Notes: generated by a model not told the origin, from the sequence alone. Numbered from the stretch's first letter, positions 12,401-33,305 are shown. The stretch: DNA of 64,000 nucleotides from Carposina sasakii (GCA_014607495.2 CP053154.1:14508001-14572000); one strand, 5' to 3'. Numbers and translations are program-made.

Positions 12401-15162
12401 ATCTGAACCATTCGCGAACCCACGGACGGGGACGGGGCCGCGGGCGTGCACTAGTAATATGTTAAGAATGTTTTAATGTATGCTTTCCACTTAAGCTATG
12501 GTTTGCTAGAATATCGATGCCATAATGGACCAATGGAGGTTCAATTACGAATTCGGATGTTTCTATACAGGGTGTAACAGAAAGGGTATGTTAAGCGAAA
12601 AGCTATGTAAATAGCCCCCTATACAGGTCCTATTTCCAAAATTTGAGACTCGAAATCACATTTTTATTTTTCAAGATTGTATGAAATTCTTCATACTATC
12701 TGGAAAAATAAAAAAACACTGAAAATTTTCGCAGGAAAATTCCAAAATTTTCATACATTTTTTCATATTTTCAGAAAAGAAATAGTTTAGTTCGTTTAAT
12801 TAGGCCTTAGATAAAGACTTGAAAATAATTTTAACCAAAAGATGATTTTCAAAAAAAAAGTTGCCCTCAAAATAGTCCAAAAACCTGATCAACCCTAATG
12901 GAGAGTCAATAGTGATCCAAAAAACAGCAATATGTCACACAATAACCAATAAGCCCATTTAATTAGTCATATGATCGCCTGATACAATTGGGCGGAGAGC
13001 AAAGATTACTGATAATCAAATTAAAAATACATTTCCTGCGAATAATAACACTGTCATATAACTCAACACAATGGTACTTGTTCAGCATTTCAGTATTTGT
13101 CTGGCTGTCACCCACACCCTGTATATACATACATAATATAGAGAATTGCAGGATCATAAGGGAAATCCTGAAGCCACTCAAATATACATAGATTTTTTTT
13201 TAGTAAAGTCATTCCAGTCAGTTTTTGTAAGACGATCGTTCCTATTAGCAGATGATTGAAAACTAGAATGCTTATTGTGTGCAGTATAAGATGTACTTTT
13301 GAACCTAATATTTTCTTTAATTTTGTATTATCTAGAAAATAATAATTCCTATATAGTAGTAGTAGCTGTAGGCCTATGTTCAGCAGTGATCTTTTCATGT
13401 CTGAAATACCTGAAACATGCTTTAGTATAATTTTGTACTATTTTCCTTTTCAGGGAGATTCCGGTGGTCCTGCAGTGTTCAGAGGGACAGCTTTCGGGGT
13501 TGTCTCTTTCGCACGCGGATGTGCTCTCCCTCTCTCTCCCACGGTGTTCACGAACATAGCGTCGTTACGGGACTGGGTCACGCAAAACTCCGGCGTCTGA
13601 ACCAAAACTAACTTTATCTCCTACGGAATAGAATTGAGTATAGGTTGATAGTGACTGTGATAAAAATAATTTTGTGTACAAATATAATGTTACAGTGTCC
13701 GCCCGGTGTTGGCGCGGACAATTTATTTTGTTATGTTTGTGTTTTTAATAAAATCTCTATTCGTATTGTGTTTTATTTTGTCACCTTCGCAATAGCGAAA
13801 AAATGTTTCCAGCACCGGTATGATGAATTCGGTGAGAGATGTCTCATTTTTAAACGTCAAATCCACAGAGCTAAAGGCAAGTGTTTCTACTTGGTGTGTA
13901 AAAAGGATTGCAATCCACTTCTATCAGCCCCAATTCCTTCAGTCCAGGCTCGAGATTGAGTGTCTATTCTAATTCTTAAGTCTATTTTTTACATGCAAAG
14001 TACACTAAGTTTATCTAGTTATTAATAGCTCTGTGAATTTTACGTTTAAAAGTGAGACATCTCGCTCTCACCAAATTCATCATACCGGTGAAGTTTATTT
14101 TGAAATGTAAAGTTCTACTACATTCATTACATTTCGGTAATATTATGTTTTTCTTATTATATTTTTTGTACGTTTTTTTTAAAGCTATTTAAATATATGT
14201 TTTGATTACAATTGACGTGTTCATTAACTACTCTTCCTATAACACTTTCAGTCGACGATCGCGAAAATAACGAACATTACTAATACTATGAACGTCTTAA
14301 AGCAGGATTGTTTCTATTGCCAAAGCGAGATGCAGCTATATCATTGTAGAGCGACAACTCGCCTCTTTTTCCTGAAAATAATCCTGCTTTATAAATTCTT
14401 AGAAGGTCCCCGGGTTTCCGTATTCTTGTGTGAAAACAATTTTATTATTGACAACCGATTGGTGTAGTTGGTAGTGGCCCTGCTCGCTGCGCCATAGGTC
14501 CTGGGTTCGAATCCCGGTAGGTGCAAATATTGATATGATGAATATCGATGTTTGTTTCCGAGTCATGGATGTTTCTATACTTATCTATGTATTTATATAC
14601 CGTTGCTTAGTACCCACGACACAAGACCTTATGGATCTTAATGTGGGACTAAGTTAATGTGTTGTATAAAAAAAAAATATATAGAATCTTTCAAAGCGTG
14701 ATGATAGATTATGATCGCTTGTAGTTCATCGTAAACTATCTTAATTTACAATAATGTATTTATTTTCAATAGTATTGATCCTAGCTCTCACACTAGAATT
14801 ATGTGTCTCATGTATCGTAAAAGCTAGTATACCTACCACATTTACTGTCTGATTAGAACAAGCAAATCTTCGATAACTATTTAAATAAACCAATAACTTT
14901 TGTCTCTATGATTAACATTTAATATTTCAACGAATGCCTTGCTTTTCTTCAGGTATACGAGATGTTCCTAACCGGTTATCAGTTCCGAGTCCTCTCCCCC
15001 ATCTTCACAATCCACTGGGGGCTGCAGGCTCGACGGTCACGCCCTCTGTGGAGGGAAAAGCAGAACGAGAAGAACAGAAAGCACTTCGAGACCTTCAAGA
15101 GGGAGCTCTTCGCTCGATACAGGAAAGATCCTCTTCATCTGCTGAAGTTTAAGCCTCCTTAG
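409..15162 (+). CDS. B4GAT1: GT49 glycosyltransferase, B4GAT1-like (4 exons)
   Basis: Predicted Golgi type II membrane glycosyltransferase of family GT49. The B4GAT1 family adds glucuronic acid to the xylose primer of matriglycan on alpha-dystroglycan; this substrate is inferred from family. Coding exons are 409-435, 514-1430, 2358-2514 and 14953-15162, all GT-AG with consistent phase, giving 436 aa against about 415 for vertebrate B4GAT1. The start is AAAATGG at 409, in a 27-nt exon giving a basic cytoplasmic tail (MAKIRREKI). A signal anchor follows at about residues 17-37, then the catalytic domain with the DxD motif VDIDIVPS (Asp238, Asp240). Exon 3 encodes HVSHNVTNFELLYEPFYVAP and RFLGYGFTRNTQ; exon 4 continues VYEMFLTGYQF and FTIHWGLQ and ends at TAG 15160-15162. 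The last intron is 12.4 kb and contains a whole serine protease gene on the same strand. The in-frame TTG at 508 is not the start: it lies in the splice acceptor tttttgcag. Confidence 0.88.
1468..1650. repeat. Short interspersed repeat, also at 7805-7980 and 22060-22330
   Basis: The stretch shares long matches with 7805-7980 in the opposite orientation: the (c)tagggaacggattttgatg segment, the gactgtctgtccgtcc-like segment, and the cttcgcacgggtgcagtgc-like end. A more diverged copy is at about 22060-22330. The ends near actag and the deserted-gene-like edge resemble Lepidopteran Helitron tails. It lies in intron 2 of the glycosyltransferase. Confidence 0.5.
1649..2037 (-). mobile_element. MITE of the 'atacagg...ccctgtat' family (about 390 bp)
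   Basis: Ends read atacaggatga and caccctgtat, short inverted termini. The body matches copies at 32327-32719, 62648-63040 and 63470-63860, including 'ggaccctaatattttggaaa' and 'tttatgccaaaaaa'. This copy is in the opposite orientation to those three. No coding capacity is seen. A poly-A tract is at 1920-1943. It lies in intron 2 of the glycosyltransferase. Confidence 0.7.
2055..2165. repeat. Repeat fragment shared with 9345-9420
   Basis: The ggttgggcagaagtgtgcaaattacac segment and the gtgagcctaccgc segment recur at 9345-9420. No structure or coding sense is apparent. It is likely a decayed transposon piece. Confidence 0.4.
2640..3640. other. AT-rich intron sequence, nothing recognised
   Basis: This is part of the 12.4 kb last intron of the glycosyltransferase. 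No long frame, repeat family or inverted structure is evident. Confidence 0.4.
3655..3831. mobile_element. MITE, 'gcacgaacct...aggttcgtgc' family, modified copy
   Basis: Related to the cleaner copies at 47364-47479 and 50854-50970: it shares the end gcacgaacctctcgatagtc, the core agcgagtcgctagcgttacg and the end aaaaaggttcctacttaccc. This copy also holds an internal hairpin, gaacctctcgatagtccgt paired with acggactatcgagaggttc across a 14-nt loop, so it looks like a rearranged element. Confidence 0.65.
4469..4643 (+). mobile_element. Lep1-like non-autonomous Helitron
   Basis: Begins ctactaatattataaac and ends gcgcgtccactagt, the typical head and CTAGT tail of Lepidopteran Lep1-type Helitrons, with the 'tccacgcggacggagt' subterminal segment. 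No coding capacity. Confidence 0.6.
4748..4881. mobile_element. Hairpin MITE with about 48-bp arms
   Basis: The left arm starts aaggctcgagcacaccg and the right arm ends cggtgtgctcgagcttt. The arms pair over about 48 bp with few mismatches, leaving a short loop near 4797-4832. No coding capacity. Confidence 0.75.
5233..5440. mobile_element. MITE of the 'taattacgtaaaagcaatagc' family
   Basis: Terminal inverted repeats read ttacgtaaaagcaatagcaa (left) and ttgctattgcttttacgtaa (right), flanked by C/G runs. The GC-rich centre, cgcgggaggacgccgagcgc, recurs exactly in the copy at 58229-58408. A diverged relative is at 19595-19755. Confidence 0.75.
5560..6000. other. CpG-rich stretch without a recognised gene
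   Basis: Unusually rich in CpG for this AT-rich window (many gcgc and cgcg runs). It contains gcgatatataaaccgcg near 5699-5715, which could be a TATA-like motif. Short frames on both strands do not resemble known proteins and show no splice context I can support. Confidence 0.3.
6001..7800. other. AT-rich intron sequence, nothing recognised
   Basis: Remaining intron of the glycosyltransferase. Short frames lack family motifs. A GC-rich patch with alternating gcgcgcgc lies near 6437-6450. Confidence 0.35.
8440..8660 (+). repeat. Interspersed repeat, second copy at 15735-15870
   Basis: The segment ccctcaaaattggtcagaag plus gtggcaccatgtggttatat and gcccttggtgctctgcctac is nearly identical at 15760-15835. 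Both copies end in a gtatgtatgtatag tail, typical of a LINE or SINE 3' end with a short tandem tail. Confidence 0.55.
9045..9049 (+). promoter_or_regulatory. Possible initiator TCAGT of the nested protease
   Basis: An arthropod-type initiator pentamer TCAGT lies 37 bp upstream of the protease start codon. No TATA box is visible at the expected distance, so the assignment is weak. Confidence 0.3.
9086..13600 (+). CDS. Secreted S1 serine protease, chymotrypsin-like (5 exons)
   Basis: Predicted secreted chymotrypsin-fold endopeptidase. Exons are 9086-9140, 9553-9799, 11338-11587, 12136-12285 and 13454-13600; phases agree and all introns are GT-AG, giving 282 aa. Residues 1-18 form a signal peptide (second ATG at 9089). 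An acidic propeptide runs to about residue 56, and the mature domain begins IIGG at 57. The triad is His97 (TAAHC), Asp142 (DNDIALL) and Ser237 (GDSGGP). The residue equivalent to chymotrypsin 189 is Ser231, and positions 216/226 read Ala and Thr, so specificity is not trypsin-like; chymotrypsin- or elastase-like is inferred. Cysteine pairs 42-58, 168-182 and 191-220 are present. Oddities: the residue before IIGG is Gln, not Arg or Lys, and propeptide Cys50 lacks an obvious partner. The whole gene lies within the last intron of the GT49 gene, same strand. Its own intron 2 contains an RTE fragment and a Penelope-end fragment. Confidence 0.9.
10141..10290 (+). mobile_element. Penelope-element terminal fragment
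   Basis: Contains tccgagggtcagtggagggt, then gtagggcccggtggtgggcg, the 3' terminal motif also present at 30178-30225, 57668-57702 and twice at 60842-61070. It is truncated and sits in intron 2 of the nested protease gene. Confidence 0.55.
10388..10735 (+). mobile_element. 3' fragment of an RTE-type LINE
   Basis: Translates to about 110 residues of the LINE ORF C-terminus (MLGISLRDRIRNEEICRRTK, then KLKWQWAGHIARRTDGRWSR and GRPPARWTADLAKVAG, ending EAYVQQWTSQGCK stop), followed by the atgatgata tail. The reading frame is intact in this piece. It matches the end of the longer copy at 37317-38967. It is 5'-truncated and inserted in intron 2 of the protease. Confidence 0.85.
12364..12423. repeat. 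Near-perfect 27-bp inverted repeat with 6-nt loop
   Basis: Arms gtgggttcgcgaatggtt (with agattcac) and gtgaatct (with gaaccattcgcgaacccac) pair with one mismatch. The structure lies in protease intron 4, next to a Helitron-like end (cgcgggcgtgcactagt). Confidence 0.7.
12565..13125. mobile_element. MITE, 'tatacagggtgt...acaccctgtata' (about 560 bp)
   Basis: Termini are short inverted repeats (tatacagggtgtaacag and cccacaccctgtata). The interior shares segments such as 'caataaccaataagcccatt' and 'aactcaacacaatggtact' with partial copies at 31900-32243 and 56613-56825. It lies in protease intron 4. The short frames inside are not gene-like. Confidence 0.7.
13747..13752 (+). terminator. AATAAA polyadenylation signal of the nested protease
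   Basis: A canonical AATAAA sits about 150 bp after the protease stop codon, followed by a T/GT-rich stretch (tgtgttttattttg). It is the best candidate 3' end of the nested transcript. Confidence 0.55.
13812..14090. mobile_element. MITE with about 45-bp inverted arms (279 bp)
   Basis: The left end caccggtatgatgaattcgg and right end aaattcatcataccggtg pair, continuing inward through gagacatctc-type sequence for about 45 bp. A frame across the left half (13645-13959) appears to be chance. It lies just past the protease polyadenylation signal. Confidence 0.7.
14297..14392. mobile_element. Small element with ends aaagcaggatt / aatcctgcttt
   Basis: Eleven-bp perfect terminal inverted repeats bound about 96 bp. 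It is likely a very small MITE. No coding capacity. Confidence 0.45.
14453..14680 (+). mobile_element. tRNA-headed SINE
   Basis: The head has an A-box-like ttggtgtagttgg and a B-box ggttcgaatccc (14504-14515), then a tRNA-unrelated body (ttgatatgatgaatatcgatg) and an A-rich tail near 14668. A truncated relative is at 21424-21545. It lies 270 bp upstream of the last glycosyltransferase exon. It is not a functional tRNA: the acceptor stem and anticodon arm do not fold convincingly. Confidence 0.7.
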
Positions 15163-17529
15163 CAGAAGAAGACATAGGCATCGCAAGGCCGGATTGTTTC
15201 TCATTCCGGCCTTCTGATCCTAACTATGATGTTGGTTTACTGACGAACACTTTATTGTGCTGTGACGTTTAGGTTAAGTTAATTTAGTTCCAGTATAGCA
15301 AACCCAACTAATTTGTAAGTCTGCCTATAAAATCAATAGAGTTAAATTCAGAAATGTAATAATTTATTAAATAGGGAACTTGATTTTTAAGCATTCAAAA
15401 CAAAGAAAGAGTTACAAACATCCAATCATTAATAGTCAGAAACTTTTACGTTTATAATCCTAGAGATTGCCGTATGCCTGGTTATACGTACAAATCAATG
15501 TATTAGGTAAGGTACGATTAAGATATTTACGAGTATTGACTGTAACAGGTGATCAAGGTCATAATGATATTGGCTTCTAAGATGTTTGTTATACATTGGT
15601 GTTAGTTAAGCTTAGTCAAATCATACAAGGCTGTAACTAAGGATAATTAATGGCGATTTCTTAATGATTAAATATGCGAGTAGGTATGTGTGCTTATGTG
15701 ATGGATGTTTTTGTTATTATGTCGTAGCTGTATAGAAGTAACTTTTACATCGCAACTACACCCTCAAAATTGGTCAGAAGTGGCACCATGTGGTTCTATC
15801 GGCCCTTGGTGCTCTGCCTAACCCGCAAGGGATAAAGGCGTGATTATATATATGTATGTATGTATAGTAGAATCTACGGTGTACTTAACTTAGTATTTGT
15901 TATAATATTGGAATTTCTAGCTCTATGCCGTTATTCACGACGCGTTACGTGTGCTCTCATTGGCACCTTTGTTGCCATAATGCCGCCTCTGCACATTTGA
16001 CTAGTCGCACGTATCTACATTTGTCACTTTCGCAGATATTTGTAGAATTTGGTAGACGGTGTTATGGTCGTCCGTATTGGTCATTTGACGTCCGCATGTG
16101 AGTCTGATCCTACCTATTCACAAATAATTGTGTTAATAGTACTGTTTGTGTCTGATGAAAATAATAAAAATTAAAATAATAATCAAATTACTACGAGTAT
16201 CCCAGAAAACCTACATGTACTGTTTGTGGGGGTGGCATAAGTTCTAGCTTATATTTCTCGATAATGTTAGGGCTGCCTCTCTACCAGAGAAATGTGTTAT
16301 TCCGTTGTTATGGATTTGTTTATACTCTTTTTTTTTACAATTAGCTAGGCAAACATTTGACCGCCATCGTGCCTGATGTTAAGCAAGATGCGGCCTAGGG
16401 TGGTACATGTTTGCCTAGAAAGCAATCATATTCATTGGTCCACGATGCCAATGAATTTAATTGGTAGATATCATAGGCATCCGTGGCAACGTATCATAGC
16501 ATATTTCTAAGGAAGCCAAACTGTGATGTCTAATATTACAGCTTTGATTTAATATTCGGTATACGTTGAACTAAATATATAGTGAAGCACTTCCTAGGAA
16601 TATTGTTGTCGAACCATTTTTAAAGCTAAGTACTCTTCTATTTATTGTATATTTAGATTACTGCGATTGTTGTATTAGGTATGCATTTATATTTTAGTAG
16701 ATACGTACCTATTCACTACAAGTTGTAAGTATTTAAATGATTATTGTGTATTTGAATGATAAATTGTGTATTTTTTATTATTTTTAAATTCATTCTTATT
16801 AAATTGTCAAGTTAAATTTAACATAACAGTGTGTTATGACCACCTCTATAAAATTAGATCAGAGCACCTAACATTTAACATGTTAGTAGACAGGTGTAAA
16901 AACCGTGATATATTAAGAAAAATGAAAGTAACCCTATTATAAAGAATCTGTACGGTGCAAGCAACGGACATTCTGCCGCGTTGGCATTTCCGTAACTTAG
17001 TGTAAATTCTATCATTAAAGTTGTATAGTTAGATCAGTGTTTGTGTTACAACATACAATATAGTCCTACATATCAGACCACCAGGAACCGTACAGAATCC
17101 ATTCAGATAATTGGAGACTCGAAATTACACGAAACTAGGAATGTTTATACATGCTGTATCCTATAGAACCGCTACTTCGAATCCACTTGTTAGTCCCTCT
17201 GATGTGGTTAATTATCGCGACTGTATTTGTCTGTTATCGCAATCAAGGGTAGTTAGGTAGCAGATAGATTAAATGCACTTTGTTACATTAGAACTTTCCT
17301 ATTGCCGGGAGCATTTATTAACACAAAGTAATATTCATCAACAAGCAAGTTGCACAATATTCGTAAATCAATGTAATATTCGGACTGTGGATAATTGTTA
17401 TTATGATGTTATGCTGTTGAATTTTTACATACATACAACATCGTAGAAAAAATATATAGTTATCAAAGTCATGGAAATTTAAACAGATATTATGTAAAGT
17501 TAGCATATAATTTACATATATTTATAAAT
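15163..17529. other. Intergenic, AT-rich
   Basis: Sequence 3' of the glycosyltransferase. It holds the repeat copy at 15735-15870 and a short inverted structure (ctaggcaaaca near 16346, tgtttgcctag near 16409). No gene was recognised. Confidence 0.4.
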
Positions 17530-17614
17530 ATATCGAGGGGTGAAAGGCTATTTGGGATAAGCGCCATTTATATATATATATGGCGCTTATCCCAAATAGC
17601 CTTTCACTCGATAT
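17530..17614. repeat. Long near-perfect palindrome (about 38-bp arms)
   Basis: The arm gaaaggctatttgggataag with gcgccat pairs with atggcgc and cttatcccaaatagcctttc. A TA-repeat loop lies at about 17568-17580. The outer ends atatcga and tcgatat also pair. Probably a hairpin MITE. Confidence 0.75.
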
Positions 17615-19035
17615 GTTAGTCTAGTTATTTCATTATATTTATACCGGTTATAATAAAGGAAATAAATGTTAGAAGGTATATTTCATAATTATCAGTGTAC
17701 CTAATTATGTTTTAGTTAAAATCGACGCTAACGAGTGAGATAATGTTAAAATTTAGGAATATTTAGATAATTTTGCACAATGTATGTAAAATCGGTTTAT
17801 ATAGTAAGTACCTACGTAGGTACGTTTATTTAAGTTTTTTATACCTATTCCTTAAAAAAATCCGATTGTAAGAAGGTAAGAATAAGGGTTAGTCTCAATA
17901 CTAAAAATATTTTAAAAAACATTAATTTAAGAGTTTATTACAGACCATAGATATCAAAAGCAAACAGCTTCAGACGCAAGATATGATACAGCAGCTTCAA
18001 TTACTCAAAATTCGATTGCAGCGCCACCTAGCGACTCTAATCCGGTGTTTTAACTTTTCCTATAGGTAGATCTGTTTTTACATACATATAATTATTTATT
18101 GCAATTAAATCTCCTGGGATTCGGCTGAGACATCGTTGGGCTTAGACGATAAGAACGGCGAAGAGCAGTATTTTTTATACATCAAGGTATTACATTTGAT
18201 TGACTCTCTATACATATACATATAGCCCTAGGTTGGTATTAAAACTATTGTTTGATTCTCAGCCAAAGTGCTAAAAATCCATCTGTCAATCCTTATGGAG
18301 CCAGTAAAAAACATAAGAGATTTATGTTATGTGGGTAGGTATTTTCAAGACTTCTCAATAAAAGTCTGTAGAGCTGAAAAGTATATGTACAGGGAATTTA
18401 TTGCATTTATTTATTTAGAAACATCCTTGTGTCCAAATCCACGTGCACATTAAAAAAGTGATTCGATGTTATCGTCTATAACGAATATAAAATTAATAAT
18501 GAAAAGCAAACACCTTTTATTTCCAGTCCTTCTGCAAGCATTAATTTAACTGATAACCGGGATCATTCCTGCCTCTGCAACTCCTGTGAGCCAGGATCAA
18601 CAGAGGTGACCAGAAAAATGCATAACATAGCATAGAAAATCCCGGGGGGACCTAACTAGCGACTATAAAGCATTAAAACTAATAGAAAAACAGAATGTGA
18701 AGTATGAAGATAGGTATATGCTAATATTACATTAAGCATACTGACTGACAATATTATTACAATTGGAACATACGGCTACTTTATGTTACCTATGAGTTAT
18801 TATGCCAATAATAAGCGTGACAAAATTCTTTGAAGGCACGGAATTTTTGTGCTTAGATGAGATAATCTATTGTCCTTTTCTATGTTACTTCTGTCCGTGT
18901 ATGTGTAATTTTCAAATAAAAATCTATTCTATTCTATTCTATAATGAGATTTAAATTAACTTACACACAAACACACCGCTGTGTTCCCTTGAATCTGCCA
19001 GAACTGCAGGATCATGAATAATATACTACAGCCAC
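17615..19035. other. Intergenic, AT-rich
   Basis: No gene was recognised. A pentamer run (attct)n at 18920-18942, following 'tgtaattttcaaataaaaat', looks like a LINE tail; its reverse complement occurs at 33307-33350. Confidence 0.4.
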
Positions 19036-19039
19036 GTTT

Positions 19040-19230
19040 ACATACATACATAATAATCACGCCTCTTTCCCGGAGGGGTAGGCAGAGATCACGGATCTCC
19101 ATTTGCTACGATCCTGACACACCTCTTTCGCTTCATCTACTTTCATGATATTCTTCATGCACGCTCGTCGGTTTAGGGTACTCTTGACCTGACCTTTCTT
19201 TAGAATTTCACCAATTTGATCGGTGATGAT
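19040..19230 (-). mobile_element. LINE fragment with (tacatacata) tail
   Basis: The segment 'aatcacgcctctttcccgga' followed by gatctccatttgctacgatc looks like the 3' end of an abundant Lepidopteran non-LTR element read on the minus strand, with a tacatacatacat tail at its 3' end. No intact frame. Confidence 0.45.
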
Positions 19231-19594
19231 GAAAGCCACGTTTACCACAATAAAAATATATTTTTTGGAAAATTAAATAATTATCGCTATGATCAAAGTT
19301 TTATTACGAACATATTACTTACTAACATTTTATTTTGATACAAAATAAAATAATAGCTACACTTGCATCAATGCGAAATCATAGATTAATTTTCATCCGT
19401 GAATTTACATCAGCGCACATGCCGTCTTACTCTTTTTGACAGAAACAGAAAGAGATGTCGCATGTGATAGACATAATTTAAAACTAATTCGTATATTAAG
19501 GTATTGGTGTAAATGAAGCTTGGTTCTCATAAACGAGCCATCGTTATTCTGCAGTCTTAGGATACATTTAGGAAAATACTATCTATCTAGCAAA

Positions 19595-19755
19595 AGCAAA
19601 GCGATAACGAAAATTGAAAAAAATTCGCTGATTGTCAAATTAGTACTACGCAAAATGAATTTCAAAGGAATTTGACATTTCAACGCGAATATTGTACAAT
19701 TTTCGCTATCGCGATGCTTCGGCTTTGCTATTGCAAATGAGATAATCAGGGGGCC
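19595..19755. mobile_element. Diverged MITE next to the trypsin-like gene stop
   Basis: Shares tttcgctatcg, gcttcggctttgctattgc and aatattgtacaattttcgct with the element at 5233-5440. It ends about 4 bp from the stop codon of the protease, so it probably forms part of the 3' UTR. Confidence 0.55.
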
Positions 19756-19758
19756 GTT

Positions 19759-30926
<11,168 letters not shown>

Positions 30927-30974
30927 AGCGGCACTGTATCAACTCGGCAGAAATAGCACTAGGTTCGCTATGAG

Positions 30975-31002
30975 ACTGACGATTTTAATGTTGTATATTT
31001 AT
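30975..31002 (-). promoter_or_regulatory. Candidate core promoter of the trypsin-like gene
   Basis: On the minus strand an AAATATA-like TATA element (30994-31001) lies about 20 bp upstream of an initiator TCAGT (30979-30975), which is 49 bp upstream of the ATG at 30926. The spacing is slightly short, so this is a candidate only. Confidence 0.45.
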
Positions 31003-31235
31003 CGATGTTTTAAATTATCGATATTAGAATTTTGGAGAAGTAAGATGCAGGATTTTGTACTTTTTGATAACGTATACAGGGTATTTGTGACAGCCAGGTA
31101 AATATTGATATGGTAACTTCAGACCATGATTCTGAGTCGAAAACTACAAAAAAAATTCGCAGGAAAATCCTAAAAATTTTTTGATGATGAGGAGATTCAT
31201 TAGTTTTCGGGAACGTTGACGACCAAAAATCATCC

Positions 31236-31640
31236 TGTATACTGGGTGTAAAAAGACAACTTTGTTTTTTTAATACCTCGTATTCTTTGTAACATCACGA
31301 TAATTTTTTTCTATGGAAGCACCCCTGGGAAACCATAGGTTTCCAAGATATTGAGGTCCAAAGTTACATTAATATTATCATTTTTTTACATAAATCTATC
31401 TGAAATCAGTTAACAAACATTTTTTTTCAATATACCATGTCAAAATATTATAATGTTCGTTTTGTAGGTACATTTGTACTTTGCACATCAAACGAATACA
31501 TTGCTTTAAATAAAATGACAGTATTTCTTTATAATTTTTTTGTCGTTTCCCAGGGTTGGTTCCATAGAAGAAAATGATCGTAACCTTACAAAGAATACGA
31601 GGTATTAAAAAAACATAGTAGTCTTGTTACATCCTGTATA
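31236..31640. mobile_element. Foldback MITE, about 405 bp
   Basis: Left arm ttaatacctcgtattctttg and right arm caaagaatacgaggtattaa pair, and the pairing extends outward to tactgggtgta and tacatcctgtat and inward through the cctgggaaacc/cccaggg region. Confidence 0.65.
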
Positions 31641-31899
31641 TGTATGTCCCTATTATGTATGTATCTAAGTAGATAACTATTGATATTATTTTGTAAATAT
31701 ATTTATATTGTTTTAAGTTTATTTAAATTTTAATACGTGCGCACATATGATTTTCCTTTTATATATTATATAATTTTCTTTGTACCAAATTTTTAAGGTT
31801 TGCTGGAAGAAATCTTTTTTTAGAGATAAGCTCGCCTTTGTACTATTTATTTTACAACTTACTCTCTATGATATAAAAATTTATGTGTATAATAAAGAA

Positions 31900-32243
31900 T
31901 ATTAAGAAAAAAATGGTTTTGTTCGTTTAATTAGGCCTTATAGAACGGCTTCAAAACCAAATTGCACCCAATAGATGATTTTAAAAAAAGCGCTCAAAAA
32001 GTTGAAAAAACTGATCAACCCTAATAGAGAGTCGCAAGTGATCCAAAAAACAGTAATGTATCACACAATAACCAATAAGCCCATTTAAATAATCACAAAA
32101 TCGCCTAATACAAGTGGCGCGCAAAGCAAACATTGCGGATAATCATATTAAAAATTCATTTCCTGCGAGTAATTATAATAACACTGTCGTATAACTCAAC
32201 ACAATGGTACTGGTTTAGCATTTGTTACCCACACCCTGTATGA
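31900..32243. mobile_element. Partial MITE, relative of 12565-13125
   Basis: Shares aactgatcaaccctaat, caataaccaataagcccatt and aactcaacacaatggtact, and ends cccacaccctgtat. The 5' end is missing or diverged. Confidence 0.6.
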
Positions 32244-32326
32244 AGAGAACTTATGGACCTCAGACTTAGACTAATAAAATAATATATCTACAATTTATAT
32301 TTGTACCTCATTTATTTTATATACCT

Positions 32327-32719
32327 ATACAGGTGGTTTTTTGTGGCCACCTTTAACGAAGGGTGCGTACTCTATACATACCTAAAATAAAGTAAGTTTA
32401 TGCCAAAAAAAAATGCTGGGAAAAAATTTTTTTTTGAAAAATTTTTTTTTAATTACTTGATCTGGCGAAATTTATAGTGTCTAGTGTTTATGCTAGTTTA
32501 TTTATAGACAGATATTAATTATTTCTCGTGAAAAAATCTTGCTACGTGCATCTATGTGCATTTATGCCGAAAAACGCAGTCTATTTACTCAACTTTGGAC
32601 CCTAATATTTTGGAAACCACACACTTCCCAGGTATGCTTCCATGGAGAAAAATGATCGTGATGATGAGGAGATTCCGTAGTTTTCGGGAACGTTGACGAC
32701 CAAAAATTACCCTGTATAT
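32327..32719 (+). mobile_element. MITE, 'atacagg...ccctgtat' family
   Basis: Full-length copy of the family at 1649-2037, in the orientation shared with 62648-63040 and 63470-63860. T-rich runs near 32425-32452 are a copy-specific expansion. Confidence 0.7.
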
Positions 32720-33127
32720 AATACATAATTTAATGGCAAGAAGAACTCAAGAAAGTAAAGTTGCAAAATTTTGGAAAACAGTATATTTATTAGGAATCTA
32801 GTCTATCCTAAGTGTTATTAAATGAGCAATAGTTAAAACACATAGCTGAATAATATCGATACCCTAAAACATCGATAGAACACAACACTAAATCCTTGTG
32901 ACAGTTCAATCATTACTACGAAAACAAATATGGCCGCTCGTAACTGTTATGGCTTGAAAGTGAATGTTAATAGCCGTGAAATTGTATGAATACATTTAGT
33001 CACAAATGTTACAGCCAATTGTGAGCCTCTGTTATTGTAATTTGAACATATCGAAGGCGAATGGTACAAGTAGCTCTATATATTTAGCAATTCTGAATAG
33101 TTTAATCTTTGAAACATATTTGAAAAC

Positions 33128-33305
33128 TAGTGGACGGCCGCGACTCCATCCGCGTGGACTGCAGAAATTATCCGGGATAAAAACGTTTTCCCGGGATAAA
33201 AAGTAGCCTATACGAGTATGTTAAGTGGGACATGTCACAATATATTCCTGAAAACTGTATTGAAATTGATCCAGCCGTTTCTGAGATTAGCGTGCACAAA
33301 CATCG
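33128..33305 (+). mobile_element. Lep1-like Helitron fragment
   Basis: Begins ctagtggacggccgcgactc and continues ccgcgtggactgcagaaatt, with the 'cccgggataaaaagtagcct' and 'tgagattagcgtgcacaaac' segments shared with 61480-61710 and 61850-62070. It is followed by gatagaatagaatagaatag, a separate LINE tail. Confidence 0.55.

Noticed and set aside
13645..13959. 104-codon frame with several cysteines
   Set aside because: It begins in the protease 3' UTR and runs through the AATAAA signal into a MITE terminal repeat; no recognisable domain.
14453..14525. tRNA gene
   Set aside because: A- and B-box motifs are present, but no complete cloverleaf could be drawn and the sequence continues into a SINE body with an A-rich tail.
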